Below are positions 23,371 to 35,564 of a DNA stretch of 64,000 bases, piece by piece. The stretch comes from Blasia pusilla (lineage: Eukaryota; Marchantiophyta; Marchantiopsida; Blasiales): contig CM114275.1 in the NCBI GenBank assembly GCA_050084515.1, positions 16,368,001-16,432,000 on the forward strand. Direction: 5' to 3'. A model generated the notes under the pieces. That model was not told the origin of the DNA. It saw nothing but the letters and a program-made list of their open reading frames with translations, and searched no databases. Numbering within the stretch: the first letter of the stretch is position 1; every line of letters begins with the position of its first letter. A program made the translations under genes and the position numbers.

Positions 23371-24378
23371 TTGCGAGCTGAATTATATCAAAGTCTAAAG
23401 GATATCCTATATCAAAGTGACAGAGATGGTGCAAGGTTTGGGAGGGGCATTGTATTGCCTTCTTCTTTTAGTGGAGGCCCATGCCATATGCATCAACTTT
23501 ATCAAGATGCAATGGCTATTGTGAGGCACCATGGGAAACTAGATTACTTTCTCAAAATGACGTGCACTCCTAAATGGGAGGAGATCACTTCAGCACAATT
23601 ACCTGGTCAACAACCTACTCATAGACTAGATTTGATTGTGCGAGTTTTTGAGAAAAAAAAGAGAGTTATTAAGGCTTATTCTCGAGAAGCATATATTGGG
23701 AAGGGTTGTTGGTTGCATTCATGTGGTTGAATTCCAAAAAAGAGGTCTACCACATGTACGTATTTTGATTATTCTTCATCATGAGGATAAGCCACGCTCA
23801 ACATCTGATTATGATGATTTTATATCTGCTGAGATCCCTAATCCAAACACTCATCCCATACATCATTCTACTGTGGCTAATTACATGGTTCATGGCCCAT
23901 GTGGACAACTTAATCCAATTGCTCTATGTATGGATAAGGAAACCAAGAAGTGTACCTAAGGTTATTCTAAGCCTTTTGCAAGCATAACTACGGAGAGTGA
24001 GGATGGATATCCGATTTATCGAAGGTATATAATCTATGAATAAACTTTGCCTCTTTTGGATTTTCAAAAATTCCTTAACTCTTAAGTTTTATTAAGGTGA
24101 ATCCATATTAATTTTTTCCTTTATTCTTATGATACAGGTTGGATAATGGAATAAAAGTAATGAAGCGTGATCAAAGTTTGGACAATCGTTGGATTGTTCC
24201 TTACAATCCTTTGTTATGTACTCTCTTTGATTGTCATATCAATTTGGAGATCACAAATACCATTTCAGTTGTGAAAAATTTATACAAATATGTATATAAG
24301 GGATCCAATGCGATATCATTTAAGGTTTCAAATGAGGCAAGCATTGAAATGACAAGGGAGGCAATCGACGAAACTTGA
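23371..24378 (+). pseudogene. Helitron Rep nuclease region
   Basis: 23371-23730 has the ILYQSDRDGARFGRG and VLPSSFSGGPCHMHQLYQD blocks, then KLDYFLKMTCTPKWEEI, the equivalent of the Rep motif FxTFTCNPxW. The HUH site in 23740-23790 reads GLPHVRILIIL, where active Helitrons have a His-hydrophobic-His, so the second metal-binding His is replaced by Arg. 24139-24378 carries VPYNPLLCTLFDCHINLEI and NLYKYVYKGSN, the region with the catalytic tyrosines. Frameshifts separate the parts. DNA nicking and strand transfer are the family's function; this copy is probably inactive. Confidence 0.75.
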
Positions 24379-25549
24379 CATTATCTTGATGAAGGTAGTC
24401 ACACTTTTGTGATTTTTTTTTCATTCCTTCAATATGTCTACATTCGAGAACATATCACACTTGACTAATTTCTTTTCATCATTTTTTTGTATCATATATA
24501 TATACATGTGTCTTCCTCTGAAGCATGTTGGAGATTGTTCAAGTTTAGCTTACATGCGGAAAATCCAAGTATTGTAAGATTGGCAGTTCATCTATCCGAG
24601 TTACAAACTATTTTCTTCAATGATCACGAAAATGTTGAGGAGATACTACAAAGGAATAGCGAGACAACTCTTACACAATGGTTTGCAACTAATCAGTTAG
24701 ATTTGGAGGCTCGAAAATATCTATACATCAAGTTTCCTTCCTATTATCGTTGGACCGAAGAAAAATGGATTCGTAGAATTCAAAGGAGAAATGGTTGTGG
24801 TCATCCCAGTGGTTGCTTATATTTTACTCACACAGGTAAATATGTTTGCAATTTCCATAATGTACTTACAAATTATGTAATTTTTCAAGCATCGTTTTGA
24901 TCATTTCCATGTTTGGTATATCAAGCAATTACATTCAAGTTTTGATAGATGAAGGAGAACAACGATGGTTGCATTTGCTGCTTCATCATGTTCAAGGCGC
25001 AACTATGCATGAATACTTGAGAATGGTGCAAGGAGTGCTATATCCAACAATTAAGGAGGCTGCTATTCAAATGGGGCTTCTTGAGGATGATAGGAAAGTG
25101 TTCTCATGCTTTCAAGAAGCATCAGAAATCTGCACAGGTCGTATGCTCCGTCAACTCTTTGCTATTATTCTCGTTTACAACACCCCAACTCGACCTGCTC
25201 AACTATGGAGTCAGTTTTTGATCCCACTCATAGCGGATATCTTATATGAATGACGCGAGGTAATTTATATTCCTAATTATATGATAATAATTCTTATTTT
25301 TTGTTTTTTCTTTTGGACTTATTCCCTAATCATTTTCTACATGCAAAAAATAGGGATTCTTGATCTTGCTCTAGATGCTTTAATTATTAACACAACATTA
25401 TTGGATATCCATTACATTTGGAAGATTAAGGAAAATGATTATCCGATTTCCTTGATATGCCTCAAGCAGATTTCCAAGCTTCATCTTCATATTTGTATTT
25501 GGAAGCAAAAGAGCTCATGTATGATCGAGATGACTTACATGAGCAAGCT

Positions 25550-27225
25550 AGGTTAGGAGAGGAAAATTTGGACGATGGACAACGGTTGATTTGGGATGCT
25601 ATACATGATAAACTTGATATCATGTATAGCATCATGGTATGTATATCATGTATGCTAGTGATATTTCTTCTGGTTCAAAATTGATCTTCATTGACGGACC
25701 TAGCACAAGAGGAAAAACCTTTTTATATAATATTCTTCTTGCAAGTGTACAAGGTGCTAGAGCCATAGCTTTAGTGGTCGCTTCTTCGAGAATAACTGCT
25801 TTGTTGTTACATGGAGGACGCACTGCGCACTCATGCATCAAGATTCCAATTAATATAGATGAAAACTCCACTTGCAAGTAAGTATTAAACCATTTCATGA
25901 TTACGCAACTCTTTTAATGTTATAAAGATAACACTTACCCAACATACTAATATCTTTTGGTATTTTCTTGTAGTTTACCTGTTAAGAGCAAAGTTGCGCG
26001 CTTGATTCAAAGTGTCTAGCTTATCATATGGGATGAGACGCCGATGACTCATGGCCATGCATTTGAGGCTGTAAATCGATCCTTTCAAGATATCATGGGA
26101 GTGGTATCGGAAGACTTGAGGAATGTTCTGTTTGGTGGCAAATTAGTAATCTTTGGTGGGGATTTTCGCCAAGTGTTACCTGTTGTTTGTCGTGGAGACC
26201 GTCCAAAAATTATTCAAGCTACATTAAAGAGGTCATATTTATGGTCTCATGTGAGGGTAATGAAGCTTACAACGAATATGAGAGTTCAAAATTTGGAGGT
26301 GAACATGCGTGTACAACAACAAACTTTTGCAAATGGGTTACTGGAGGTTGGAGAGGGACGTGTGCCTTTTGAATCTTACTTGGGATAGGATTTTATACTA
26401 TTGCCAAATGATATGATGACCAAGAGTAAGAATATAAGTGATCTTATTGACATCATCTCTGAAAATGATTATGAAAAGTTTCGTGACATCACATTTTTAA
26501 GAGATACAACAATTCTTACACCAAAAAATCGAGATGTTGATGACATCAATGCAGAAGTCATGTCTCGATTCTATGGAGAGGTGATATTGGTTGTCAAATA
26601 ATTTTCATGTCATTTTCTTAACAAATACTTCAATTATATTATGCATCAAAACTAAATTCATCTTCTAAGGTATGTTTGTTCTATGCAAGAACATACTTAC
26701 CATAGTATTGATTCCGTTCCGGATGAGGGAATGAGTTATATCTATCCGACAGAATTCCTAAATACGTGCTTACCGTCAGGTTTACCGCCGCATCGTTTAA
26801 GCTTGAAAATTGATGCACCTATCATGCTTTTACGAAACTTGAACGGTTCAAAAGGACAAGCCAATGGAACTCGATTGCAACATGTCATTGATGTTGAAAT
26901 TATCACAAAGAATAACACTGGAGATCGAGTCTTTATTCCACGAATCCCATTGATTGCATCAGACTCGGGCTTGCCTTTTGATTTACGTAGATTTTAATTC
27001 GCCATGCTTTTGTCATGACTATCAATAAATCTCAAGGTCAAACTTTGAAAAAGATAAAAATTTACTTACCTACATCAATATTTTGTCATGGTCAATTATA
27101 TGTAGCATTGTCAAGAGTAGGAAAAAAATGCAATTAATATGACAATAGGAAGTGACGCACTTTCAAATGAAAAAGGACAATTCACACGAAATGTGATGTA
27201 TAAAGAAATATTTTAGTGAAATAAG
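25550..27225 (+). pseudogene. Helitron Pif1-like helicase region
   Basis: Walker A reads IDGPSTRGKTFLYN (25685-25730) and Walker B region reads WDETPMTHGHAFEAVNR (26028-26080). Then follow GGDFRQVLPVV (26157-26190), LTPKNRDVDDINAEV (26517-26560) and the C-terminal LPPHRLSLKIDAPIMLLRN (26785-26840). [10 protein letters not shown]- and [11 protein letters not shown]-like helicase motifs lie near 27020-27120, out of frame with what precedes. The 5'-3' helicase would unwind DNA during rolling-circle transposition. At least two stops or frameshifts are visible. Confidence 0.78.
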
Positions 27226-27660
27226 TTTCTTGTTATTGATATTTCATGCACAAGCATCTTACTGGTACATTCTATTTTGAAACAAATCTCAAAAAGACAA
27301 AAAATGATACAACATCAAGAAAATGGATGCAAAACTACATGCCAACTCACAAACCAACCAAACAAAGCTGACAAAAGGATTAATGATTGAAGTGAAACAT
27401 GAAAAGATCAACCACAAAAATATATGAAAAAGGATTTTCCTTTGTTAATATCCAAATAGCCCCCGACTTTGGTGGTGTAGAGTCCTACTGGAGTTCTCGG
27501 ACCCTTGCCTCTCGGAACCAAAAGAGTAAAAACACGGGAGACTGACGAGAAAAGACGGAGAAGCTTCTTCCCTGTTTACGCGACGCACAAGTATCTGACT
27601 GGTCCTACAAATCGCGCAGAAAGGCGAGCGAGTGGTTCCTTCCTCGGCGGAAAGGCAATA

Positions 27661-27775
27661 GGCGCAATTAACAATGGATGTACGTGTCAGACATTTGCAT
27701 CCTTTCTATGGGGTTTTTATTCACGTGAGTGTGTTTCCGAGCAACACCATCCGTCGGCAAGCAAAAACAGGAAGG
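27661..27775. repeat. 115-bp dispersed repeat, copy 1
   Basis: Nearly identical to 37517-37630 (same orientation, about ten differences over 115 bp). It contains a CACGTG element in TTCACGTGAGTG. No match to the transposon proteins in this window. It is not obviously coding: the frames through it differ between copies. Confidence 0.85.
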
Positions 27776-28502
27776 ACTGGGATTTTTTTTCGTCAGGTAT
27801 TTAAACCTTGGATTCAAGTGATGTATTCCCGCTGTGATATTCGACTCTCTCATATTCTTCATTCCTTCTTACAAGCTCATTTTGTATTCTGAATGTGCAG
27901 GTGCTGTAAGACCTTGTTGATGGTAAAATTTTTTCCCCTTCTTCCAAAGGAGTGACTTTTTTCTGATGTTGCATTGAATTTTATTTTTTCTACGCGGGTT
28001 GCTGGTCAATGCTGATCTTTATGTGTTGGCGTTGCGTTGTGGATCCAGTACGTTGCCCTCATCTCTTCATCAGTTCCGCTGCTCACGTATCTCTGATCAC
28101 AGTGAGTGCTTCGTATTTTTACTGTCCGTAATCATTGCAGTCGGACTCCTGTGCGCATACCATGTTTTGTGTTTGTCTCGGAGGTATTGAATTTTCGGAT
28201 GTCCTTATGGCCTTATGTGACATTGTTTATATAATAGTTTCCTTCGTATTCTAAACTCCACGCCAAACATTAACCACGATTACGAAGCCGTCTAAATTTT
28301 CCTGATTCTCTCTTGTACTTTTCACTCCCGGATCGCACGAATGCGCATGCTTGGTAGATGATTTCAGTCCCTGATGAGTACAAGAGGTCGCACGGGGTCA
28401 GGAATCATGGCTGCCATGACCGTTGACACGGAAGAATGCCCGTCGTCGCTTGTTTATTTCTGCGGAGAGGAGCTGCATCTCTCGCATGCTCGAGGGATGC
28501 AG

Positions 28503-28505
<3 letters not shown>

Positions 28506-28539
<34 letters not shown>
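28506..28539. repeat. (CT)n microsatellite
   Basis: About 17 CT repeats, preceded by an imperfect inverted arrangement of GAGCTGCATC and GATGCAGCTC (28471-28504). Confidence 0.9.
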
Positions 28540-28542
<3 letters not shown>

Positions 28543-29054
28543 GTATGCAGTTCGTCTCCTCTTCTCTCTTTCCCGTTGCTCTGGATTGCTCGTATGACGC
28601 ACATTTGACTTCGCAGGGCTGTGCTTTTCGGTCAGTTTCTCGTGGCCTTCTCGTGGACCTTGGCGATTTTCCAAGTGTTTATTCACTTTCTCGGTTCTGC
28701 TCCCGTAGCCTCTGCGCATGTGTAGGTTGATTCCCGGCCCCGCTGCCCCCTCGTCTGCCTTTTCCCTGCCTGCGAGCTCGCCGCCTCTCCCATCGTCTCT
28801 TCGACTACCTATATTGGCCTTTGGTTATGGATCCCTGCCTCGCCGTAACATGCCCCGTATCGCACCAACCTCAGGTGTGATGCGCTTTGTGGATGGAAGA
28901 CCGCTCCAAAGGTAATTTGTTGCCTTGCATTGTTTTCTATCTTAAACCTGTGACGACCCGTAGTGAACTTTGCAAACACTTGCCTAATGAAAGTAGACTC
29001 CTCCATTAGGTCGAGACTTGCTCCTCAGTGGGGCATCTAACACCCTTAGCAATC

Positions 29055-30330
29055 ATGGAGATAGTGGTGGAGAGTTTCGCAATTCCTGGGGCCACATTGG
29101 CTCAGATTATGCACGACTTCGGCTCGGTGGAAAGTGATTGTGACGGGATTCTTTTTGGCCGTCTACAACATAAGGTCACGTCAAGTATGCATGATGACGA
29201 ATTTGGCCCACTCAAGTACAAGAAACTACTCCCAGAGTTACTGGCCACTATTGCACCGGCCGGGTGATGGGATTTTACGATTCAGTCGGCCGGCTCAACC
29301 ATCCGAAGCTCGAACAAATCATACGAGACAGACGAGCACGAGGTGAGGATCCGCCCATTGGTTGGTATATTGGCCGGAGAAGTACCGCCTTATGGCCGTC
29401 CATGCGGGAAGCAGAAGTCACCTCATGTCTTCGATCAGTGGTCACCAGTAGTACCACGCCAAAGAACAGTGGAGATTGGGTGCCGCTGGAGTCCCGAGGA
29501 AATGAGGAACCCGCCGACCCGGTAGTCCAATGAGCTCAGAACCAAAAACTGTTCGGACAGAGGCGTTCGGTCAGCAGGGAGGAGAAAGGAACTTGAGTCG
29601 GAGGAGACTATCTCAGCCGAATGCAGAGTCTCCAAAATGTAGGTCGGGAGCGGGATCTTCTCAGGTCTCTAATCGAGGATGGGATTCTCAAGGTGTTCCC
29701 AACACGAGCTCTACTTCTGAGAGGCGATATGAACTTAAAACACGCACCACCTTCGTCCCCTCCCGATCCCTTTTTTTTTGTGCTCTTTTCTCAGAACGAA
29801 TCTAAAAATCATGGGTTCGGACGCATGAGTATCGGGCTTTAGAGTCTCTGCCAAATGCCGATGGAACCACATTTGAGCCGCTGCCTGTGAAAATTATAAA
29901 TGCCGGGCTGTCGTTTCGTGGATTTTGCGATTCTTTTGTCCCTGTCGCGCGGTTTTCATGGTTTCAAGATCAGCCCACTGCGTCCCAAATTGACCGAAGT
30001 GCATCGGTGAGTCCCCACCAAGAGGCTGGCAGGGATAGCCAACGTCTCTGGAAATCAACGGACGGCAGGAGAGAAGTGGCAGTAGAACTCCTGATGACCC
30101 TGCAGATCAGAATAATCCTGAGGGTTTTCCCGGAGACCAGTCCGTGAGCGCCATCCATTTTGAGTCCAACTGAATTTGAGAAGATGTACCAAGGAATGCT
30201 CTCGAAATTAGAGAGACTTGCTACGGACTTATGTGACAGCTCTGCGGCCCTGCAACAAATCTCCAGATAAAATTGGAAGTCTCTGAATACTGTGGTGGAC
30301 TCCAACCACGCGTCTGTCTGAAATTATGAG
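29055..30330 (+). pseudogene. Abraxas/FAM175-like (BRCC36-complex scaffold) gene, damaged
   Basis: Plus-strand segments match the plant Abraxas-like MPN(-) scaffold proteins that hold the Lys63 deubiquitinase BRCC36. In order: MEIVVESFAIPGATLAQIM and CDGILFGRL (from ATG 29055), VTGHYCTGRV then GFYDSVGRL (29237-29300), PPIGWYIGRRSTALWPSM (29352-29405). After a non-matching stretch come WVRTHEYRALESLP and TFEPLPVKIINAGLSFRG (29812-29930) and a coiled-coil piece EKMYQGMLSKLERLA (30178-30222). The order equals that in human Abraxas 1 (SFYNSSGEVN, VVGWYKFRR, coiled coil). Lesions: a frame change near 29205-29228, a TAA at 29803, and TAA/TGA in the coiled coil. The acceptor-like TTTTCTCAG at 29786-29794 could mean an intron at about 29440-29794, so part of the disruption may be splicing. 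Pseudogene is favoured, but an expressed gene is possible. Confidence 0.6.
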
Positions 30331-31839
30331 GCATCTCTTCTTGGAAAAAGCGTGAGTTACTGTGATACCCTTTCAGAGGTGAGAACGGCAGTATATGCCA
30401 ATGAAAGAGCGTGACACTCAGAAGCTTTGTAGTGCAGTTGTTGTTGAGGGCACTTACTGCCAGAAAGCTCAAGCAGAGCGCTGGAAGTGTTCTTGTGTAT
30501 GTATACCTTGGTGAACAAACAAAATGCCATAAAACGACAGTGTGCCTTCTCTTCGATCCTAGAATTGCATTATAAATTTACTGCCATGGATTGGATAGGG
30601 CGCAGTTATGGATCCACAAACTCTTCTCGCTTAATTAGAGCTTTTTCCTTCTTCACCTTTGCTTCTTGGTCCACAGTCTTTGGTAACTAATGACCACTTA
30701 GACTATTACAGGAAGCAGTATAAGACATTGGGGATAAACAAACTTCTTGTGATTGGAGAGAAACTGAAGATGGATCGCAGTGCTTACGTCTCCCCTAAGA
30801 AAAGATTCATGCTCCCTCCTGCAATTTGCTGTAATTGAGGGAATAAGTGGACTTGGTACTTCAATGCCTAATAGTACTCCACCTCCCTTTTGATCAAACA
30901 GACCTTGCAAATGCTTAGGTTGGGAAGGCTGGAACAACGAGCTTATCGGTGTTGAGCTGTTGCAAGATCTATTACTACAACGTATCAAAGGTATCAAAGA
31001 CTGTTGTGTAACCCCAGCATACAGAGTGACAATGTTGAGAAAAGTACCATGAGAATGGGACATTGAATGTGCAAACATTTGGTAAACAGCAAGGTGGGAT
31101 CTCTTGGATTGTGATGATCATCTGAACTAGTGAGAGAATTGTTTTGGTTGTACACACAGAATGTGTTTCCCTCCTCTTTCATGTAGTGTAAGTGCTGACC
31201 ATACAAAGTGTTGGCGCGGAGCTTCCAAGAGTCAACCTGGAACCTCTTTACAACACTGTCTAGTTTAGCTGATTGGGATCCCCAATACACACTACGTACC
31301 TGTGCAGCAGCTTTGGGCCGTGAATCTAAGCTGCTGAATGTGCTGTACTCATTAAGTAGTCCCTGTCATACCCTTGCAACCATAGAGCCTACGCCCTGGT
31401 TTGGCAGTACTTGAGACTGGGGTGGGGGTAGAGAGAGAAACAAGTGAAGAATGTTCCAGATGAGAGGAGGGAGACACACTCATGTAGTATTAGCACTGAC
31501 CATACAGTGTTGGTGCAGAGCTTCCAAGTGTCAACCAGGAAGCTTTTAACAAGACCATCTACCAGAGCCATACCAGCGTCACCATTCTTCAATACCTCAT
31601 TCACAAGCTCATGACTACCGCTTGTTTTATGTTTTACAAGTTGTTTGATTGTTTGATGCAGGGGGAACATTTGTAGAGGGTTGCCCAACTCAACCTCATC
31701 ATCTACCTATTGAACATTCAGAGGACTCTACACTGACAATATATTACAGTGTTGGTTATCACAATATATTACAGTGGTCCCTTGCTGATTACCTATGTCA
31801 CTTAGAAAATTTCTTAACCAAGTTGCCTCTGTGAGAGCT
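30331..31839. other. gene-poor stretch with a 110-bp imperfect duplication
   Basis: No family recognised. Blocks at about 31171-31275 and 31463-31570 are imperfect direct repeats. Both carry CATGTAGT, GCTGACCATAC/GCACTGACCATAC, GGAGCTTCCAAG-like and GTCAACC sequence, about 292 bp apart. Minus-strand frames through them give similar peptides (VKRFQVDSWKLRANTLYG and VKSFLVDTWKLCTNTV), so a duplicated exon of an unknown protein is possible. Confidence 0.4.
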
Positions 31840-34800
31840 CTAGTTAGAGCCATGTACTCTGCTTCAGTAGTGGATAGCCGTGTGTCCTAACAAGAAACAG
31901 AAACCAGAGATTGATGTTCAATCATGCTGATTACCTCCCCAATGAGTATCAGAGTAACTATACAATGGTTCTAAGCTGTCTTTTCTACTGTACACAAGTC
32001 CTAGGTTTGTTGTCCCTTTTAGATATCTAAAAATCCTTTTCACAGCAACCCAATGAGCTGGACCTGGTTCAGCCATATATCTAGAAATCATATTTACTGC
32101 AAATGAAATCTCAAGTCTGGTACAAACCATTGCCCACATCAGACTACCTGCTGCACTTTTATAAGATATCTTTCTCATGAAGCTTCATTCTTGTTCATTC
32201 CTGGGGGAATCCTTTCTTGAGAGTTTCTTTCCTGATTCTACTGGTGTATCTACAGGTTTGCAGTCGGACATTTAAAACCTTGCGAGTAAACTTTTTCCAT
32301 ACCTACTTTGAGACTGTCTCATCCATCCTTCCTTTCTGTTCCTAGTTACTTCAATTTGAATGAAATGATGGATTTCTCCCACATATGCCATTATGAACTC
32401 TTTTTTCATCGAGTCTTTGACAGATATTAGCAGTGGTGTACAATTGCTAATCAGTACAGCATCATCTACGTATACGGCCAATTAAACAAAATATTTGTCA
32501 TCGTTCAGGATGTACACATTTGTGTCATTATCACATCTCCAAAATCCTATTTTGATCAGAAAACTATCCATAGTTTGTTACCACAGTCTTCATGACTGCA
32601 CAAGTCCGTAAATGGACTTGTGCAGCCTACAACTTAATGTTGGCAAGTAGGATCTTACACCCCCTCTGGCATCTGCATGTATACTTCCTCCTCAAGTATA
32701 CCATTCAGAAGTGTTGTGTTGATATTCATCTGATGTACTTCAAGATCAGACTGTGTTGTGTGAGCAAGCATAACTCGGATTGAAGTTGTTTTGACTACAG
32801 GTGAGAATGTGAGTGTAGTCCACACCATAAACTTGTGAATAGCCTTTTGGTACCAATCTTGCTTTGTACCTTTCAATGCTGTCATCTGCCTTGAACTTGA
32901 TCTTGAAAACCCATTTACATCCCACAGCCTTTCTACCTGGTAGGAGTGAAAGTGAATGACCAAGTGTTATTCAACCTCATGGATTTAAGCTCTTGTTCCA
33001 TTGCATCCTTCCAATGAACTGCCTGCTGCCCAGGGAGAGCTTCTTCATAAGTCTTGGGTTCTTCGATATTGATATGCTTCTCTTGTTGAATCAATAATGC
33101 TCGAGTCTACTTCTCCTTCTCTGGATTCCTTGCGTGCGACTCCTGATAGGCTGCATCATATTTCTTCACTTGCCTTGAAATCCATTCAGATCTTCTTGGT
33201 CCAGCACTTGCTTCTGTTGGAGTTTTATTGTTGGACTCAACTTGAACAATCTGTGGCTCCTTCTGAACTTGTTCTGGTACATAATCAAGAAAACAGGTCT
33301 CTGTTGCAATCTCACTAGCACTCTTACTAATACTTGGAGTGCTCATACCTGGTGTTTGTACTGTCACCTTCTCCCTCAGTGGTAGTCAATGCTGGAGTTG
33401 GTAAGGCTCCCACTAACTCGTTCCCCAGGACGTCGGAAACTCAAATAAGGAAAAGTCGTTCTCCTCTTCACTCAAACCAACACATATCACTTTGCTCTCT
33501 TGGAATTTCACATCCTTAGAGGTGAAGATGGTCTTGTCGAATTTCTCTTGCAACCTGTATCCTTCTCTTTGGTCATCGTAACCAAGAAGAATATATTCTT
33601 CTGATTTTCCATCTAGTTTTATCCTCTGAGAAGAAGGAATTAGTGCAAAAGATGTACATCTAAAAATTCTAATGTGACTAAGATCTGGAGGCTCTCTGTA
33701 CCAAATCTCATATGGTGTTTTATCACCCTCCAGAGCCTTTGTTGGTGATCTGTTCTGCAAGTAGTTTGCTGTCACTATTGCTTCACCCCAATAAGCCTTT
33801 CCAAGACCTGACTGCTCTAGCATTGCAAATACTGTAGATGTTAAAGTTTTATTTTTCCTTTCGGCTACTCCGGTTTGCTGTGGAGTGTGAGGGACTGAAA
33901 ACTTCTAATGCCATGCTCTTGACAGTGTAAATTGAAATCAATGGAAGTGTATTCTCCTTCATTGTCACATCTTAGCATTCTGAGTTTTCTCCCTGTCTGA
34001 TTATCTACCAAGTTTTTGTACAGTAGAATCTTCTGATATACTCTGATTTCTGCTTCAGAAGATATACACATGCATATCTTGACAAATAATCTTTAAAAGT
34101 CAAGAAATATCCACCTCTATTGAATGTATATGTGCTTGTTGGTCCACCAACATCAGAATGAGCTAAGCCAAGAACATCTTCATCTCTCTTACCAGCATCT
34201 GCCGGAAATTTCTCCCTTACTTGGACTTGATGCATGTGGTACAAAGAGGAAAGTTGAAAAAATCTATTCCCTTAACGAAATTCTGTTTTTGAAGTGCTAT
34301 GAGATGTATACAAGATGTATGCTTCATGAAGCATACCTCTTGCTTAGGTGTTACAGATCCACTTAACATATACAACTTGTTCTTCAACCTGCAATTTGCT
34401 ATTGTTACCCCAGCTTTCTTGTTCAGGGTGCAACAACGATTCTTCATCGTCACCTGTCCTCCTACTTGATCAAATTGATTCAATGAGAACAGATTCTGAG
34501 ACTAGGGACATACAACACATCTCGGATAACAGTTTGTACTCCATTCAGTAGCTTGACGCACACTGACCCTGTTCCTTGAATAGGCTGGGTCGTGTCATCT
34601 CCCACACATCACCGATTGCTGATCTCTATTACTAGCTCAAAAAGTGGTAAATGTGCTGAGCTCGTGAGCCATATGCTGAGTGGTTTTCTATCCACATACC
34701 AAGCTGTATCTGGACTACTCGAGACGGTCATGGCTGTTACATAGAGTCAAGACTCAGCAGTATTACTCTGATGTAACTTCTGCAATCTTTTAGGACAATT

Positions 34801-35010
34801 CTTCAATATGTGTCCTAATTGCTTACAATAGAAACAACGAATTGATGTGATCGAAACCTTCTTCCTACAGCTTCCTATTCCTTGATTGAATCTTTGATTA
34901 CCATTTGTATAGAGTGCTGTTGATGACTCAACACTCCCACCCATATTCTTCATATGAGTTTCCTCTTGCAACAATTGAGGAATGAGAGTTGTCATGGTCA
35001 AACTTGGCTG
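31840..35010 (-). mobile_element. Ty1/copia retrotransposon remnant
   Basis: Minus-strand frames from high to low coordinates give the copia order. Gag zinc knuckle CFYCKQLGHILKNC lies at 34845-34800. Integrase pieces follow at 34244-33413 (DVGGPTSTYTFNRGGYFLTF, LRCDNEGEYTS, AYWGEAIVTANYLQNRSPT, PPDLSHIRIFRC). Reverse transcriptase lies at 32963-32272 (TSIRVMLAHT, EEEVYMQMPEGV, VYVDD). The RNase H side lies at 32178-31918 (AAGSLMWAMVCTRLEISFAV, WVAVKRIFRYLKGTTN). Integrase preceding reverse transcriptase identifies copia rather than gypsy. Many frameshifts and stops. LTRs were not delimited. Confidence 0.82.
32272..32963 (-). pseudogene. copia reverse transcriptase
   Basis: Contains EEEVYMQMPEGV, an LHKSIYGLVQ-like motif (32596-32625) and the catalytic YVDD box (about 32470-32481), but in different frames. 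The stretch 32596-32625 is also a perfect 12-bp inverted repeat with a 6-base loop. Broken, not functional. Confidence 0.75.
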
Positions 35011-35564
35011 GACCCGAATAGAAATAAAAAAACCTCTAAGTTTGAGGCATGCTACACATTAGATCTAAAACCTTCTCTTCTTCATTGATGTTAGTCCCAC
35101 GTTAAAGGAAGCTATAATTTGCTAGGTGTCTCCTTTGTGTATGGGACCTTAGGTGGGTCCACCTCTTTTGACACATTGTCTGTAAAACTAAAGTATGCAC
35201 TTGTGAATACTACGCCAGTGCACACGAAACTGCAGAGTCTGGAAGAAGTTTGTATTTCTTCAAAATAGGGCGCCATCAGTCGTGTGGGAGGAGGCGAATG
35301 TCAAAGAAGATGATCTCAAGCCGGGAGTGAAGGATGTTCTTGTGATCAGCTTCTGGAGCTTGGTCGTGTGGCAGCCGAGCGTGTTCTGTGAAGTGCATCG
35401 CTGTAGCGGCCTCCACTCCCGGCTTGAAACTAGCCCATTCTCCCGTTGAGCGCATCGGCGTGCAGGTGAGGATCGTCCAGTGAATCCTTGTGATTGAGTC
35501 TCGGAGGGTTGTGCATTTTTCTCCGCGCGTAATTGAGACGGAGCTCTACGAGGTGCAGGTCGGT
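35011..35564. other. 5' flank of the gene at 35565
   Basis: No separate gene. It probably holds promoter and leader of the downstream gene. Two 14-bp arms, 35316-35329 and 35414-35427, are exact inverted repeats separated by 84 bases and could form a hairpin in a leader transcript. The frame of the downstream gene is open back to an ATG at 35490. Confidence 0.45.

Larger units (their letters stand above)
21180..27225 (+). mobile_element. Helitron with Rep and Pif1-like helicase, decayed
   Basis: Consecutive plus-strand frames match plant Helitron RepHel proteins: N-terminal Helitron-like domain (22560-23040), Rep with its HUH-region (23371-23960), Y2-like region (24139-24378), linker (24487-25250), and helicase with Walker A (25690-25715), Walker B (26025-26045) and C-terminal motifs (26683-27150). 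Several gaps resemble introns (for example a T-rich stretch ending ACAG before 24139). The HUH motif is altered and several stops occur, so this copy is probably non-functional. Termini (5' TC, 3' hairpin plus CTRR) were not identified. Helitrons move by rolling-circle transposition. Confidence 0.85.
27226..29054. other. gene-poor stretch with one dispersed repeat and a possible exon
   Basis: No recognised gene. It contains the 115-bp repeat at 27661-27775, a CT microsatellite at 28506-28539, and a possible exon ending at an AG|GTAA donor near 28911 (frame 28718-28910, peptide ending GVMRFVDGRPLQR). That exon could be a 5' exon of the Abraxas-like gene downstream or something unrelated; I cannot tell. 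Confidence 0.35.
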
